In this document: in pieces, positions 25,401 to 36,171 of the stretch
How the letters are laid out: every line of letters starts with the position of its first letter
Position numbering within the stretch: position 1 is the stretch's first letter
Notes under the pieces: model-generated
What the model was told of the DNA's origin: nothing
Database searches by the model: none
What the model saw: only the letters and a program-made list of their open reading frames with translations
Position numbers and translations under genes: made by a program
Origin: Stemphylium vesicarium
Taxonomy: Eukaryota > Ascomycota > Dothideomycetes > Pleosporales > Pleosporaceae
Assembly (NCBI GenBank): GCA_004380135.1
Contig: QXCR01000058.1
Location: 119,842 to 183,841, forward strand
Direction of reading: 5' to 3'
Length of the DNA: 64,000 bases

Positions 25401-27409
25401 GATTACTCGAGCGCCGGATACTACCCCATTCGTTTGAGACCCGTAGGAGCCGGAGGAACCGGTGCGATTAGAAGCGTTATCAATCACCAACGTTGTGGCT
25501 CCGCGCGTCTTTTTTTTCCTTGTGCCTCCGGGGAGTGGAGGTGGAAAATACAGAAAGACAGCGGAGAGCGAGAGAAAGAGCGAAGAAAGCAAGGCCGAGT
25601 TTTTTTTTCTCCTCTCTTGCGCTGTGCTCTGCTGACAGGCAATTCCCCCGAAAGATCACCAGAAGGGGAAAACTTCACGAGCCGGTGGTATAGAGGAAAC
25701 GTTACATTGCTTACTTACCTACGTTACTCCGACCGTTGCGTTTTACCCCTCCCTTCCCTTCGTCTTCCCCGAAGCACATACTTTTTTGAACCAACGTAAT
25801 TACTACCCAATCTGTCCTGTTCGCATCGCATCGCCGATACATACCGAGACAAGGCAAAGGTGGTGGGACTATCCAGAGGTGATTCCGCCTCGGCGACGCA
25901 ATCATTGTAAAAATTGGGTCTTGTGTGTGCAAGGTAACGTGTGGGGTACGCATTCCGTGTATTTTATTCTTCTCCCCATCTCCGTCCTCTTTCTCTCCGG
26001 TGCTTATCTTTCCTGTGCTCCTGACGATCCCCGTTGCGCAAACGCTCGGACCGGTCGGATGGAAGTAAGCGGACGACCGGGCGGGCTGGCTTTGACAGGA
26101 ACCAGGAACAAGGGTTGAAGGGGTCAGGGCGGTTCCTGACGGGAGGATCTTCTCCTCGTCTCTTTTTTTTCGCGCTGGCGTCCGGTTTTCTTCTTTGGCG
26201 TGAGGGGAGGAGGTAGGTGCTGCTGACGCAATGTTTACGGAGAGAGTGGGTATGGTAATTAGGTAGGTTATTGGGTTGTGGCTGGGTGCGGGAATTCGAT
26301 ACGACTTGTGCAAGTGAGAGAGGAAGAAGACGACGATTAGCAAAAGAGTAGTAGTTGGTTGCTACTTGCACTGACTAGGTGGACTGCGAAACATACTTCC
26401 AGCGGTTTTCTAAATTTGAGGCTGGCTGGTATACTAGGTATCACCATCTCACCACATGACTCTCACCATACATCAAAGAAGCCGTATCCCATGCGCGCCT
26501 CCTTTCCGCAAAAACCAACAACATCGTCATCGTCATCACAATCATCGCTGAAGTAAATCTACAAGGCCTAAACCACACTACTCGCCTCATCCACGCCAGT
26601 CTACGTCAGTCTCCCCTATACAGTAAGACACGATACTCGGACTACCTAATTACTTGACCCAAAGCAGAAATTGCCAAAAAACGCACAGTACAAAAGCCCC
26701 TTTCGGAGTTGCTCGCGCAGGATGCGAATCGCAATTCCGGACCTGAATCCAAAAACAAGGGCAAAGGAAGAAAGATCGTAATTATCTGGGCCTCCCTTCC
26801 CCATGTCCTGTCAGCACGGTCGTCGTATTGGAACTCTTTTTGGTATGGAGGGCATGGGCTGCATGGGGCAAGTTAGATCAGCAGCATCATGTTTTTTTTG
26901 TCAATGTCTGTGTGTGCACGTGTGTGAGACCCACAAAGACGGGGCCAAGAGAGTCAAAGCTTGATTCTCTTGGTCCTTGGGGGGAGGAGCAAGTTGCACC
27001 GCCTCAAATATAAAAAGAGCCCTGCATGCTTGCGTATGCGAACCCTGAAGGAAGGTGTGGCTTGTACGACGTTATCTTTATTTTTATTTTTATTTTTTGC
27101 TCTCTCCTTGCTTGTCAGGGGAAGGGACGTTTTACCCCGTTACAGGGTGGTACCCACAATTTCTCCAGGGGAATTATGAAATCAAAAGGCACGTGAGAAT
27201 GGATTGAGTAGGTTAGGTATATGAGCCGTCTCTCTTGGAGATGTTGGCAGCGGAGCCAACCGACTCGTCTTGCTGACAACAATCGAATCCACCGTACAAA
27301 AGTCATCCACAGAAGGCCAAGTGGTTCCTTCGCTCGCACCGTCAAACCTCGGCCGTGTCACCGTCATGATACATGTATTCATTCGTTCAAACCCCGCGAC
27401 TTCAGACGC
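19436..27409. other. 8-kb stretch with no supportable gene
   Basis: The region lies upstream of the RING/PH/vWA gene and downstream of calmodulin. All open frames are short (up to about 210 codons) and none shows a domain, a coherent intron pattern or a membrane or secretion signature. From roughly 20 to 24.9 kb the base composition looks balanced by eye, so it does not look like AT-rich RIP-mutated repeat. From about 25.3 to 27.2 kb there are pyrimidine and purine runs, T-rich stretches and CT-rich tracts resembling long promoter or untranslated leader DNA. No inverted terminal repeats were noticed, but I cannot search systematically. Confidence 0.5.
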
Positions 27410-28281
27410 TTATTTCTGCATCATCAGCTGGACGAACTCGTTGTCTGGGTGGAGTTAGTGTTTGAAGGAACCAGAGCAACTCTTTAGCGCCTACAGTCGA
27501 TGCGGCCGTCGCCGTCCTGGTCAGCCTCCCGGATCATCTCGTCAACCTCGTCATCGGTCAATTTCTCGCCAATAGAAGTCATGACGTGACGCAGTTCAGC
27601 GGCGGAGATGAAGCCGTTGTTGTCACGGTCAAAGACCTTGAAGGCTTCCCGAATCTCCTCCTCAGAGTCGGTGTCCTTCATCTTGCGGGCCATCATGGTG
27701 AGGAACTCTGGGTTGTGGTTAGTGAGGGTTTTGGTGAGTTGGTAGTCGGAGAATTGAGGTACCTGGGAAGTCAATGGTGCCGTTGTTGTCGGCGTCGACC
27801 TCGTTGATCATGTCCTGTAGCTCAGACTCGCTGGGATTTTGGCCGAGCGAGCGCATGACGGTTCCGAGCTCCTTGGTGGTGATTTGACCTGCGGCGCAAC
27901 ATGGTCAGCGATTGTCTGGTGTGAGACGCGTGCAGACCGAGGACTGCGAGCTGGCTTCGGGTAGAGTGCGCGGGCGTGAGTTCGAAGGGGGACTACTAAC
28001 CATCGCCATCCTTGTCCTATAGAGAGAACATGTGTTAGCAACAACATGGTCATGGTGTTGACGACAAGGCTCTAGGCAGCCGCGCGTCAAGCAGACAGGG
28101 AGCTACTTACGAAGAGGGAGAAGGCCTCCTTGAACTCGGAGACTTGCTCCTCGGTGAGAGAATCGGCCTACAGCGTCGTGTCAGCGGTGCGCGATACGTG
28201 GTGTTGGTTGCGGGCGTCGTGATGTTTTCGAGGGCGGGGTATGTTTGGGAGAGTGGGAGGGAGGGCGGGGCTACACACCAT
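27410..28281 (-). CDS. CMD1: Calmodulin
   Basis: Six exons (28281-28279, 28167-28111, 28016-28001, 27888-27763, 27707-27495, 27444-27410) give exactly 149 aa, the canonical length. It starts [20 protein letters not shown] and ends [10 protein letters not shown]. Four EF-hands have intact calcium loops ([36 protein letters not shown]). Calmodulin is the universal calcium sensor activating kinases and calcineurin. The exon structure is unusual: the first coding exon is only the ATG and the third is 16 nt. The 3' end is easily mispredicted, since reading through the last donor gives a false C-terminus ending RIDCRR. Its promoter faces TLG2. Confidence 0.97.
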
Positions 28282-28684
28282 GTCTGCTGGTTGGGGTGTG
28301 CGGGTGGTGGGAGAAGGGTGGTTGTTGATGTTGTATGGGGCTTAGGTACGAGCCACTTTGGATATATAGCAGAGGATGCAGGTGCGGTGTGAAGGAGATC
28401 TAGTAGTGTTTGCGGCTGGAGAAGATGGGCTGGAGTGGAGCTGGACTGTCAGACAGCCTGCCTAGTGCCGCCTCGCTGTTGGGAAGGGGCCTCTAGCGCG
28501 CCTGGAACGGGTAAAGTGGCTTCAGCTGCACCGCCCGCCCAGACACGGCCTATGAGGGAATGCGCCTCACACACCAAAAGCCGATCATTCACAACCTCGT
28601 TTGTCATAGCCAGAACGCGTGTCCCTCGTAAAACATCGTGGAGCTCTACCATGACATAGCCCCGTTGACACTCGCCAGCCCATC
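28282..28684. other. Shared promoter region of calmodulin and TLG2
   Basis: About 400 bp between two divergent starts. It contains the TATA-like element at 28362-28368. No other gene is seen. Confidence 0.6.
28362..28368 (-). promoter_or_regulatory. TATA-like element upstream of calmodulin
   Basis: TATATAT on the minus strand, about 80 bp before the calmodulin ATG at 28281. Position is suitable for a core promoter element; function is inferred. Confidence 0.4.
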
Positions 28685-29956
28685 ATGTGGCGGGACCGAA
28701 CCAACCTGTATGCTGCACCACCCACCCTGGCTCCATCTTGCTGACGTAGGCACCTAGCTTTATATCCTACCGCCAGTCCTATTCCCACCACCCCCAGAAG
28801 AAGACGCGCTATGGCGGCCCAGGTTCCAATGGCTTCGGAGACAGCAGGCGCATGTCCGACGAGCGCCAGGGCCTCATGGCCAGCGGCGCCTACGAAGACG
28901 ACGGCGATGCCGTCATAGAAATGGACTTGCTGCCGCCGCGATGGCTGGACGTGCAGGACGAGATCACCGAACACCTCGCAGAGATAGCCAAGCAGACACG
29001 GAAGCTCGACCAGCTGCATCAGAAGCACGTGCTGCCCGGCTTTGACGACGAAGACGTCAAGAAACGGGAGGAGCGCGAGATTGAGCAAATCACCCAGGGC
29101 ATCACCCGCCTCTTCCAAAAGTGCCAGCAAGCCATCAAGCGCATAGAGATGATGGTGCGCGAGGCCAAGCAGCAGGGCAACATCAACCAGGGCGAAGAAG
29201 TCATGGCCCAGAACCTCAAGATCTCGCTTGCGACCCGCGTAGGCGAAGTGAGCGCCATGTTCCGCAAGAAACAGGCCGCCTACCTGAAAAGTGAGACTGT
29301 CTCTGCATCCCATGCCCTCTGCAATACTGATGTCTTGCCCAGAACTCCGCGACCTCGGTGGCTTTGCATCGCCCTTTCGCTCTGCCACGCCCGTACAGAA
29401 CCCCTACAATGACCCTGCCCTACAAGAATCCGACGCCGACCGCTCCTTCTCCCAATCCACACTACTCCAAACGAAACAACAGCGCATGCGTCATGACCCG
29501 AATGAAGCTTTGATAGCCCAGCGCGAGCGCGAGATTGAGGACATTGCCCAGGGCATCATCGAGTTGGCAAACATCTTCCAGGAACTCCAGACCATGGTCA
29601 TTGACCAGGGTAGCATGCTGGACAGAATAGACTACAACGTGGAAAACATGTCGAGAGACGTTAAAGAAGCCGACAAAGAGCTCAAGGTAGCTACCGGATA
29701 CCAGAAGCGAAGCATGAAGAGAAAGGTCATGCTGCTACTTGCTATCATGATCGCCGGAGTCTTTATATTACTATCCCTCAAGCTGAGCCGGAAAGGTGGA
29801 AACAATGCGCCCGCCACCCCTCAGGTTCCCGATGTTCCACCAGCCGCAGCGATGAGAACCAGACGGCAGTCATTAACGACGCGAACAAATCGTATCTGGC
29901 ACAGAAGAAAACGGCGATTATGGCGGGAGCCAGTAGACGACCCTTTGATGTTTTGA
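28685..29956 (+). CDS. TLG2: Qa-SNARE syntaxin Tlg2 (syntaxin-16 type)
   Basis: Three exons (28685-28707, 28758-29290, 29343-29956) give 389 aa. The N-terminus MWRDRTNLFISYRQSY is the Tlg2/syntaxin-16 signature that binds the SM protein Vps45. A helical Habc region follows. The SNARE motif spans about 240-300 with the zero-layer Gln at about 274 (VIDQGSMLDRIDYNVENM). One transmembrane helix lies at about 313-333. A basic tail of about 55 residues follows the helix, which is long for a syntaxin and would face the lumen. Tlg2 drives fusion at the trans-Golgi network and endosomes. The start is set by the 23-nt first exon; later ATGs would lose the Vps45-binding peptide. Confidence 0.93.
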
Positions 29957-30600
29957 GGAGAGCTTCCTGCACCATTTGAATAATCAATATTTACAACTTG
30001 ATCTTGCTCCATCACTGTACACTCATTATTAACCACCACTAGACGACCCAGCTACCCACTACCAAGGTGACAGCATGCCACCAAAATTGCTCGCCGGAAT
30101 GAATACATATGAAAGACTGAGCTCCGGATTTGTCCATCAGCGCAAATCACTTACCACCCACGATTTGAAGCGTCCTTTGTGAGACTCAACATCGGGAGTG
30201 ATGTTGGTTTCTCGATAAAGACCGCGATACGAATCTATCCGTGCTTCAGAAAAGAATCGCGTCTTCCTTTGTGCCCCGCAAGCGGAACATCTGACATAAC
30301 CACATCGCGATACCGCTGAACAAAGACCTGCCACTCAGACTGCTCTCAATATGTTAGACCTCGAGCCGCACCAGGTCAGGACTACCTTTTGCGCTCTCCC
30401 CAAGTTTTGCATGCCTTCACATACTTTTTGAGGTTACTACATGACAGCGGCTCATCTACGACTATGTAATAGACGCCGCGCCCATTACGCAACTATCGCC
30501 CAAGCAGCCTGAAAATACTAGGCTTCCACCCTGGCCTTTCGGCGATGGCATCACCACATAGATACGTCGGTTCGCCGGTCGAGAAGCCAGTGCTGCATTG
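29957..30600. other. Intergenic region after TLG2
   Basis: About 640 bp. The last 150 bases can be read as Leu-rich codons (frame ending LKILGFHPGLSAMASPH) and may belong to the decayed gene that follows, but no intact start or splice set can be fixed. Confidence 0.45.
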
Positions 30601-33417
30601 TCCATGGCTCTGTACAAGAGCAAGCCAGGTGAGCTAGGTGCATCGGCTGCCTTGCAAAGCGTATACTACGAGCCATTCGCTTACTGGGATTGGCATGGGA
30701 TACATCCAGATGACATATCTGCCTTCAAAAACAAGAAGCAGCTTCTCTGGGAGCATGAACGAGGATTCATAATTCGCGACAGAAGGGGGGGCTACCCGAC
30801 TCCTAAAGAGGCATGGCAACAGTTCCAAAGTCTGGGCAACGATCATACTGAGAGGAGAGGCTGGGTAAAGAGGATTGCAGTTGCTCATTGGATGACTGTC
30901 GGAGACATAAAGTGGTACGTACGACCTGAAATATTCCATAGGTTCAAGGTGCGCTGTGGTTATGACGCCGAACCGCAACGACCATTTTTGCGAGCTTCAT
31001 ACTAGTGTTTCTCAAGGATCTTTAAGACTCTTAGTTCACTCGAGGCTCTGGATTTGAGCGACGTTCCTATCTCTCAGACGTTCAAGGTGACGACATCGCG
31101 AATGGTGTGCTCCCGTCTGCAAATGATACACGGCCGATGTTCTTCCGTGCACCACCCAGCAGAAAGGCCGCATTGCCTTTCCTTGTGGGTTTGAAATGGC
31201 TGGGCTTACCCAATTTTCGTTGGTTTTGTCTCGCCACTCCGCTATTTTTGCTGCAAAGCGTGTTACCCCTTTGCACGAAGCTCCAAACCCTCTCTATCCG
31301 TGGAGAGTATAAAGCCAAGATGATGGTAGCGGAAGAAGATGTTCACGCGTACATTTGCGACTTCATACATGGTTTGATAGGTAACACTCCAAGCAGCGTT
31401 GCTTCCTTGGGACTTCGACTTTTGGTTCTGTTTCTGGACCGAATACTTATTGCCTTGCTCGGAGAGCCTAAGTTGAACATGCAACGGATTGGTATCGACC
31501 TAGGAGCTTGGGTACAGATGTATCCCCAGAGAGATACTACTCTGGAATTATCGGATAGAAAGATCGCATCGACAGCTCGCGTAGCGGCCAAGCAAGCACT
31601 TTTCAAGACATATGAGAAGGAGCACAAAAAGAAGCCACCCCAGAATTCGAAGTGGCATTTGCCTCAACTCCAAGCACAGCTTCTTGAGATTCGGGATCTC
31701 GCTGTTACCTCAGATTCGGCTGTTAATTTCAACAAACCGAGATCAAGTGAGGTGCATGGCAAACCTGCGTTTGAACATGATTTCTTCCGGACCAGATATG
31801 GGTCAGGTCCATTAGAAGATGATGGGGAGCCTCAACGTGACTCGGGATACGAAGAAGATCATCGGCAATTACACCTCTGGTATAGCAAGGTCAACTCCCT
31901 GCCGAGTATGTTGGAACGCCTGTACGATACAGAAGTTGTAGCCGCACCAGACGGGGTCAACAAGCAAAGAAACTTCCATTTCTACCTACTTCAATCTGAA
32001 TGGAAAGTTGAGAGCACCATGCCTCTCCACCCGATGGCCTTGCTGAAGAGCTCTCATGGCAAGCCCGTGGCAACATTCGATGACTCTCAAGTTTCACCTT
32101 CCGCGTATGAATGGCTGCACGAACATTTCAACTGGAGGCCTACTTTCAACTGGGACCCTTTAGTTGCCCCGGATCTTGAACAGCTGAAGTATATCCTTGA
32201 TGCCGTGCATCCGAAAACAAAGCAGCAGGATCCGAATACCACGGAGAAAGGCAGATTGAGTGCTGTTGTCGTCGAAATTGCAAAACAATTCCAACACCTA
32301 CGCATGGCGGGCATACCCGTACATGTTTTGATAAGTCGTCGCAATCTCGATCAGTCAAGTTTGTACTGAGGCTGGCCTCACGCGGAACGCACATTGGAGG
32401 AATTTCTTGCAAAGCCATTTGATGCTGGCTTGAAGCGAGCTGCGGCCCACATCGATACTTTGAGCGTCTTTTATGATCTGCGCAACCCCTTGGATGGAGA
32501 GCGTCTTGGAGAAATCGACGAGCTACAACCCTATCATAGACCTGATGCGTGCTGCCCCCGTCCCATATGTCCCTGGCGCGAAAGCAACAACTGTCCTTTC
32601 AAGAGGCAGTGGGCAGATAGATCATTGCGGACACCCAAGCCGAGCACCCAAAAAACAGCCAACAAGAAGGGAATTGGGAAAGCGTCTCGCCCCAAACTGG
32701 CTAGTAATCTCGATTCGTGCCCGCATACAGGCGGGTTTACTGATAAGGATATCTCTGATGGCACTACCCTCGACGAAGCTGCATCTGAGACACTGCAGCA
32801 ACTCGCACGTCGCGCGGCCTTTGAACGAGAAGTGTTGGGCTGGCAACGCTTCTGGGCTGGATATGCATCGCAGCTAACGCATTTGAAAGAGCTTAGAGTA
32901 CGTATGCACCAATCTTTCGATCGAGTGCGTAGCTGGGAGCTATCAAAGCGGACCTGGATCAAACGTAACTGGAGTATCCACCCAAACACAAAAGCCTTAT
33001 ACAGGGGCGAGCAGGTTGCCGACGAACCTGGTGAGCAGGATGATTCCGCTAATCCACGAACCAAGTCAAAGCGTGAGCAAGAGGAGTTCGACAAAGCTCT
33101 GAAGAATGCAAGGGAAGCGGCGATAAGAGAACAAGAGCTTGAGCAGAGGCTTCGGAGCGAACGACACCTAAGACAACCATCTTCACCAACACCAGAGAGT
33201 GATCCCATCGAAAACCAATTGATGGGAGCAGATGGGAGCATATGGTCGCCATGTTCGCAATATTGCCAGATCGGCTTGGCGCCGTGAGATGCGAGGCTTG
33301 ATCGAGCAACTTGAAGATGAAACAACCCACGATACTATCGCTCCTATGGCAGACTCCGAAGGCAGTGAGGATGCACTCGCGCGGGAGGTACTACACAATA
33401 CTAGGGTCAGGTTATAA
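30601..33417 (+). pseudogene. Decayed F-box/LRR-like gene with stop and frameshift
   Basis: A coding-like stretch of about 2.8 kb is broken into pieces. Segment A (30601-31005) reads SMALYKSKPGELGASAALQS. Then comes an LRR-like piece (SLEALDLSDVPI) in the same frame, possibly after an intron at about 30945-31005. Segment B (31107-32366) contains a TKLQTLSIRGEY repeat-like piece. Segment C continues in B's frame to 33287 after one in-frame TGA at 32367-32369. Near 33221 a 10-bp tandem duplication shifts the frame; the natural continuation is found one frame away to 33417 (RHVRNIARSAWRREMRGL). Leu-rich repeats suggest an F-box/LRR-type protein, but no F-box is visible. A second unusual intron set could rescue part of it; sequencing error is also possible. 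Confidence 0.6.
33221..33240 (+). repeat. 10-bp tandem duplication causing a frameshift
   Basis: GATGGGAGCA occurs twice in direct tandem (33221-33230 and 33231-33240). Reading with one copy keeps an uninterrupted frame through to 33417; with two copies the frame runs to a stop at 33287. This points to a recent slippage or duplication event. Confidence 0.85.
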
Positions 33418-33516
33418 GAGCGCCTGCAAAACCTCCGTCCGGCAGATGTGTTCACGCTGGAGGATTCGCCAAATCAATCTCGAATAGGCCTAGTCAGCCA
33501 TGGAAGAGAATAGTTC

Positions 33517-34395
33517 ATGGAAGAGCAACAGCAACGGCAGCACAAGGGGAGCGACACAGAAAAGGATGATACCTCCGACATTCATCCTACGATCGAAACT
33601 ACTCCCGTGACTGAACCCAATAAGCCTACTGAAACGCCCCCTGATACTACAGGCACGAAGCGCAAGCCATCTCTACTAGAGACGGAGGTGGCGGTAGAGG
33701 TGTTTATTAACGTTACTGAGACAAAGCAAACACCTCCTTCTGGACGTAAGAAACACACAGCGAAGAAGACCAACCCAGAATACGACCCCGACACCGAAAA
33801 CGACGAACCACCACCAAAGAAGACAAAGACTGGACCAAAGAAAACATCAGAGAAGCCACCGAAGAACCTAAAAAAGAACACGCCAAAGAAAAGCCCGCCC
33901 ACGCAACCAATCACCATCCCAACCAGCCCGCCCTCTCGCTCCCCTGGCCCGGAGTACGAGGTAGTTACGCAGACCAGATCCGGTCGCAGAAGCTACAGAA
34001 TGCGTGCTACCACACAAACGCCTCCACCAGACAGACGCATGCCATCGGACTACGATAGCAATGGTAGCAGCAAAGAAGACAGTGAAGATGAGGACAAGAA
34101 AAAGAAGAACAAGAGGGGCAAGACGAAGGAGCCGGTTAGTGCGGGGGCGTACGAACCACCAGGCAGCAGCACGAAGAAGAAAGCGAGTCCGACGAAGGGC
34201 GCTGGCACGAAGGGGAAGATAAAGACTGTGACTAGAGGGAAAGGAAAGGGGAAGGGGAAGGGTAAAGGGAAGAAGGGGGCGGTCGAGGAAGACACTGAAG
34301 AGGAGAGTGACGAAGACGGGTATGTGCCCAAGAAGCCCGCCAAGAGGCCAAGGAAAGGGAGGAAAGCTGATGATAGTGATGACAATTATATGTAG
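33517..34395 (+). CDS. Lys/Pro/Thr-rich low-complexity protein
   Basis: Open frame of 292 codons starting at ATG 33517. No domain is recognised. The protein is hydrophilic and probably disordered, with a Thr/Pro-rich N-terminal half, acidic Ser/Asp/Glu blocks, a run of alternating Gly-Lys in the C-terminal part and a basic KRPRKGRK stretch that could be a nuclear signal. It lies in the same frame as the last part of the decayed gene upstream, separated by stops at 33415 and 33511, so it may be that gene's former C-terminal tail rather than a separate gene. Its long open length could also result from purine-rich composition. Existence as a gene is uncertain. Confidence 0.5.
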   Translation: MEEQQQRQHKGSDTEKDDTSDIHPTIETTPVTEPNKPTETPPDTTGTKRKPSLLETEVAVEVFINVTETKQTPPSGRKKHTAKKTNPEYDPDTENDEPPPKKTKTGPKKTSEKPPKNLKKNTPKKSPPTQPITIPTSPPSRSPGPEYEVVTQTRSGRRSYRMRATTQTPPPDRRMPSDYDSNGSSKEDSEDEDKKKKNKRGKTKEPVSAGAYEPPGSSTKKKASPTKGAGTKGKIKTVTRGKGKGKGKGKGKKGAVEEDTEEESDEDGYVPKKPAKRPRKGRKADDSDDNYM

Positions 34396-34697
34396 TTTTT
34401 CTTATCTTTCTCTAGTCAGATAGATAGATGGGTACTTGGATATATGGCGTTTGCTAGTATCGTTTTCCAATGGAATAAACAGCGCCCTGGCAGCCACCAG
34501 CACGATATATTGACAAAGCGCTGTTCTGTTGAGTGATTGGTGAATTAGCAACTTGCACATCATCGTACCTCCCTCACGTCGCAACTGTGCCGCATTTCAA
34601 CTTCAGCCTCAGCCTCAGCAGCTAACCGCCGACCTTAACATCTCGCTACCTCCCTCCCCACCACAACTCTAATCTTTCCCATTCCTCAATAGCAACT
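34396..34697. other. Short intergenic region
   Basis: About 300 bp with three CAGCCT-type hexamer repeats near 34605 and a C-rich leader ahead of the ATG at 34698. No gene seen. Confidence 0.6.
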
Positions 34698-35129
34698 ATG
34701 AAGATGCCCCTACCCCCCTCTAATCTTACCTTCCTCCGCACACACCCCTACAGATCATCCCTATACCTTACCATCAGCGCCATATTCTTTGCCCCAAACA
34801 TCCTGACTACCCCAGCCTATCACGCCCTCGGCTTTGACCCCAAAGGCCCCAGAAAAAGTACACCATGCTAATCTCCTTGACGCCCAGCGTCCTTTCCTTA
34901 TTAATTTCACATAGGTTCACTAGCATCTGAAGCGATGAGAGACAAGGAGCGGTTGCATATTTCAAGACCGTATGCTACGGTTCAAAGTGCGGGTATGGGC
35001 GGTAAAGAGAAGGAGAGGGTTGATGCATTAGTGAGGGCTGGGGCTGGGGTGGTGGGTGTTGTAGTGTGGTGGAGGGGTAGGGGTAGGCGCGTAGCAAGGC
35101 TGTTTACAGGGGAGGGGAGGAGAGTTTGA
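34698..35129 (+). CDS. Small membrane protein of unknown function
   Basis: Two exons (34698-34857, 34915-35129; 57-bp intron) give 124 aa. The N-terminal part contains a hydrophobic segment (YLTISAIFFAPNILTT). The second exon holds a charged region (SEAMRDKERLHISRP) and a second hydrophobic segment AGAGVVGVVVWW before a basic tail, so two membrane passes are possible. I do not recognise the family. Support is the clean intron with correct phase, the suitable leader before the ATG, and the alternation of hydrophobic and charged segments. It is co-directional with the IFI6/27-like gene. Confidence 0.6.
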
Positions 35130-35445
35130 TGGGTGGGGTGAGGTGAAGAGGGAGATGTTGGCAAGGCTGAACGCTGGATGCTGAGTCCTGGATGCTGGAT
35201 GGATGTGGTGGAACGATACCAGCCAACCAAATGCAGCGCCACTTTCGTTCACCCCTCACCCCTCACTCCTTAGGCGTTAAGGTTTCGGGCCTCAGCCTCG
35301 TGGGCGTAGTTTGCTTTTATTTTTATTTTTACTGGCAACGACTGCATCTTCTCTGTACAATTTCCTTTCCAAACTGTTCAACACAGTCTAAGTCTTTAAC
35401 CCTGCACGTCACGATAAGCCTTCACTATCGTTTGACCATACCACC
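35130..35445. other. Promoter region of the IFI6/27-like gene
   Basis: About 315 bp with a CTGGATGCTGGATG direct repeat near 35185 and a T-rich tract near 35313 upstream of the ATG at 35446. No gene seen. Confidence 0.5.
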
Positions 35446-35867
35446 ATGAACGCAACAACAGCAGCAGAAGCGACCCAATCCCTGCTCAGCTGGATCTCCG
35501 CGCACCCCTACCAAACATGTTTCCACGTCGTCAACGGCGTCGTTCTACTCACGCCTGCTGCAGCCACCGTCCCAGTCTTTAGCGCGCTGGGATTGGGCGC
35601 GGGAGGACCTGTTGCAGGTACAACAATGCTCTACTTACATACCTAACCCTGAAGGAAGCTCGATAACTAACAAAGCAAGCAGGCTCCGCCGCCGCCTCCG
35701 TCATGAGCTACTTCAGCTTTGTGCCAGCAGGAGGACTCTACGCTACGGCACAGAGTGCGGCTATGGGTGGGTATGGCGCTAGCATCGCTGCTGGGGCTGC
35801 GCAGGCGGGTGCGCTGGTGAGCTCGGGGGCTGCGTGGATGCTGGGAAGGAATATTCCTGCTGCCTAG
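35446..35867 (+). CDS. IFI6/IFI27 (ISG12) family membrane protein
   Basis: Two exons (35446-35617, 35683-35867) give 118 aa. The protein is almost entirely Gly/Ala/Val-rich and hydrophobic: VFSALGLGAGGPVAGSAAAS, then ATAQSAAMGGYGASIAAGAAQAGALVSSGAAW. This is the pattern of the interferon-alpha-inducible 6/27 family, known in animals as small membrane proteins of mitochondria or nuclear envelope that affect apoptosis and also found in fungi. The intron interrupts the Gly-rich core at PVA|GSA. Neighbours are other membrane proteins. Function in fungi is not established. Confidence 0.8.
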
Positions 35868-36171
35868 AAAGCCGTCGTGAGCTTGATTTGCCAAGGAGAC
35901 AATGAAGAGGTGGTGTGGAAGACAGGAGTAGCATTTGTTGCGAGCCACGGCGCAGACAGGCGAATAAACGCTGGACCTCGGCTCAGTAGCACCTTCATAG
36001 TGGCCAAGACAGCGGTGTCTTTCACATCTACCATCGACTCCTAAACCACGTGCAGAACGCCTCGGAGATATTGGATATATCCATGAACCAACTATAAAAC
36101 CACCATATCGCGTGAAACCATCAACTTACCGCATTTCCGCAAAGAAAAACCGCCATACCTAAACCCCAACC
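35868..36171. other. Intergenic region before the DUF829 gene
   Basis: About 300 bp ending in a CA-rich leader before the ATG at 36172. No gene seen. Confidence 0.6.

Noticed and set aside
19436..27409. Hidden transposon or RIP-mutated repeat
   Set aside because: No transposase or reverse-transcriptase motifs, no terminal repeats noticed, and composition is not AT-rich by eye. A systematic repeat search could change this.
28585..29388. 267-codon minus-strand ORF
   Set aside because: Antisense of TLG2 exon 2; the plus-strand syntaxin is unambiguous.
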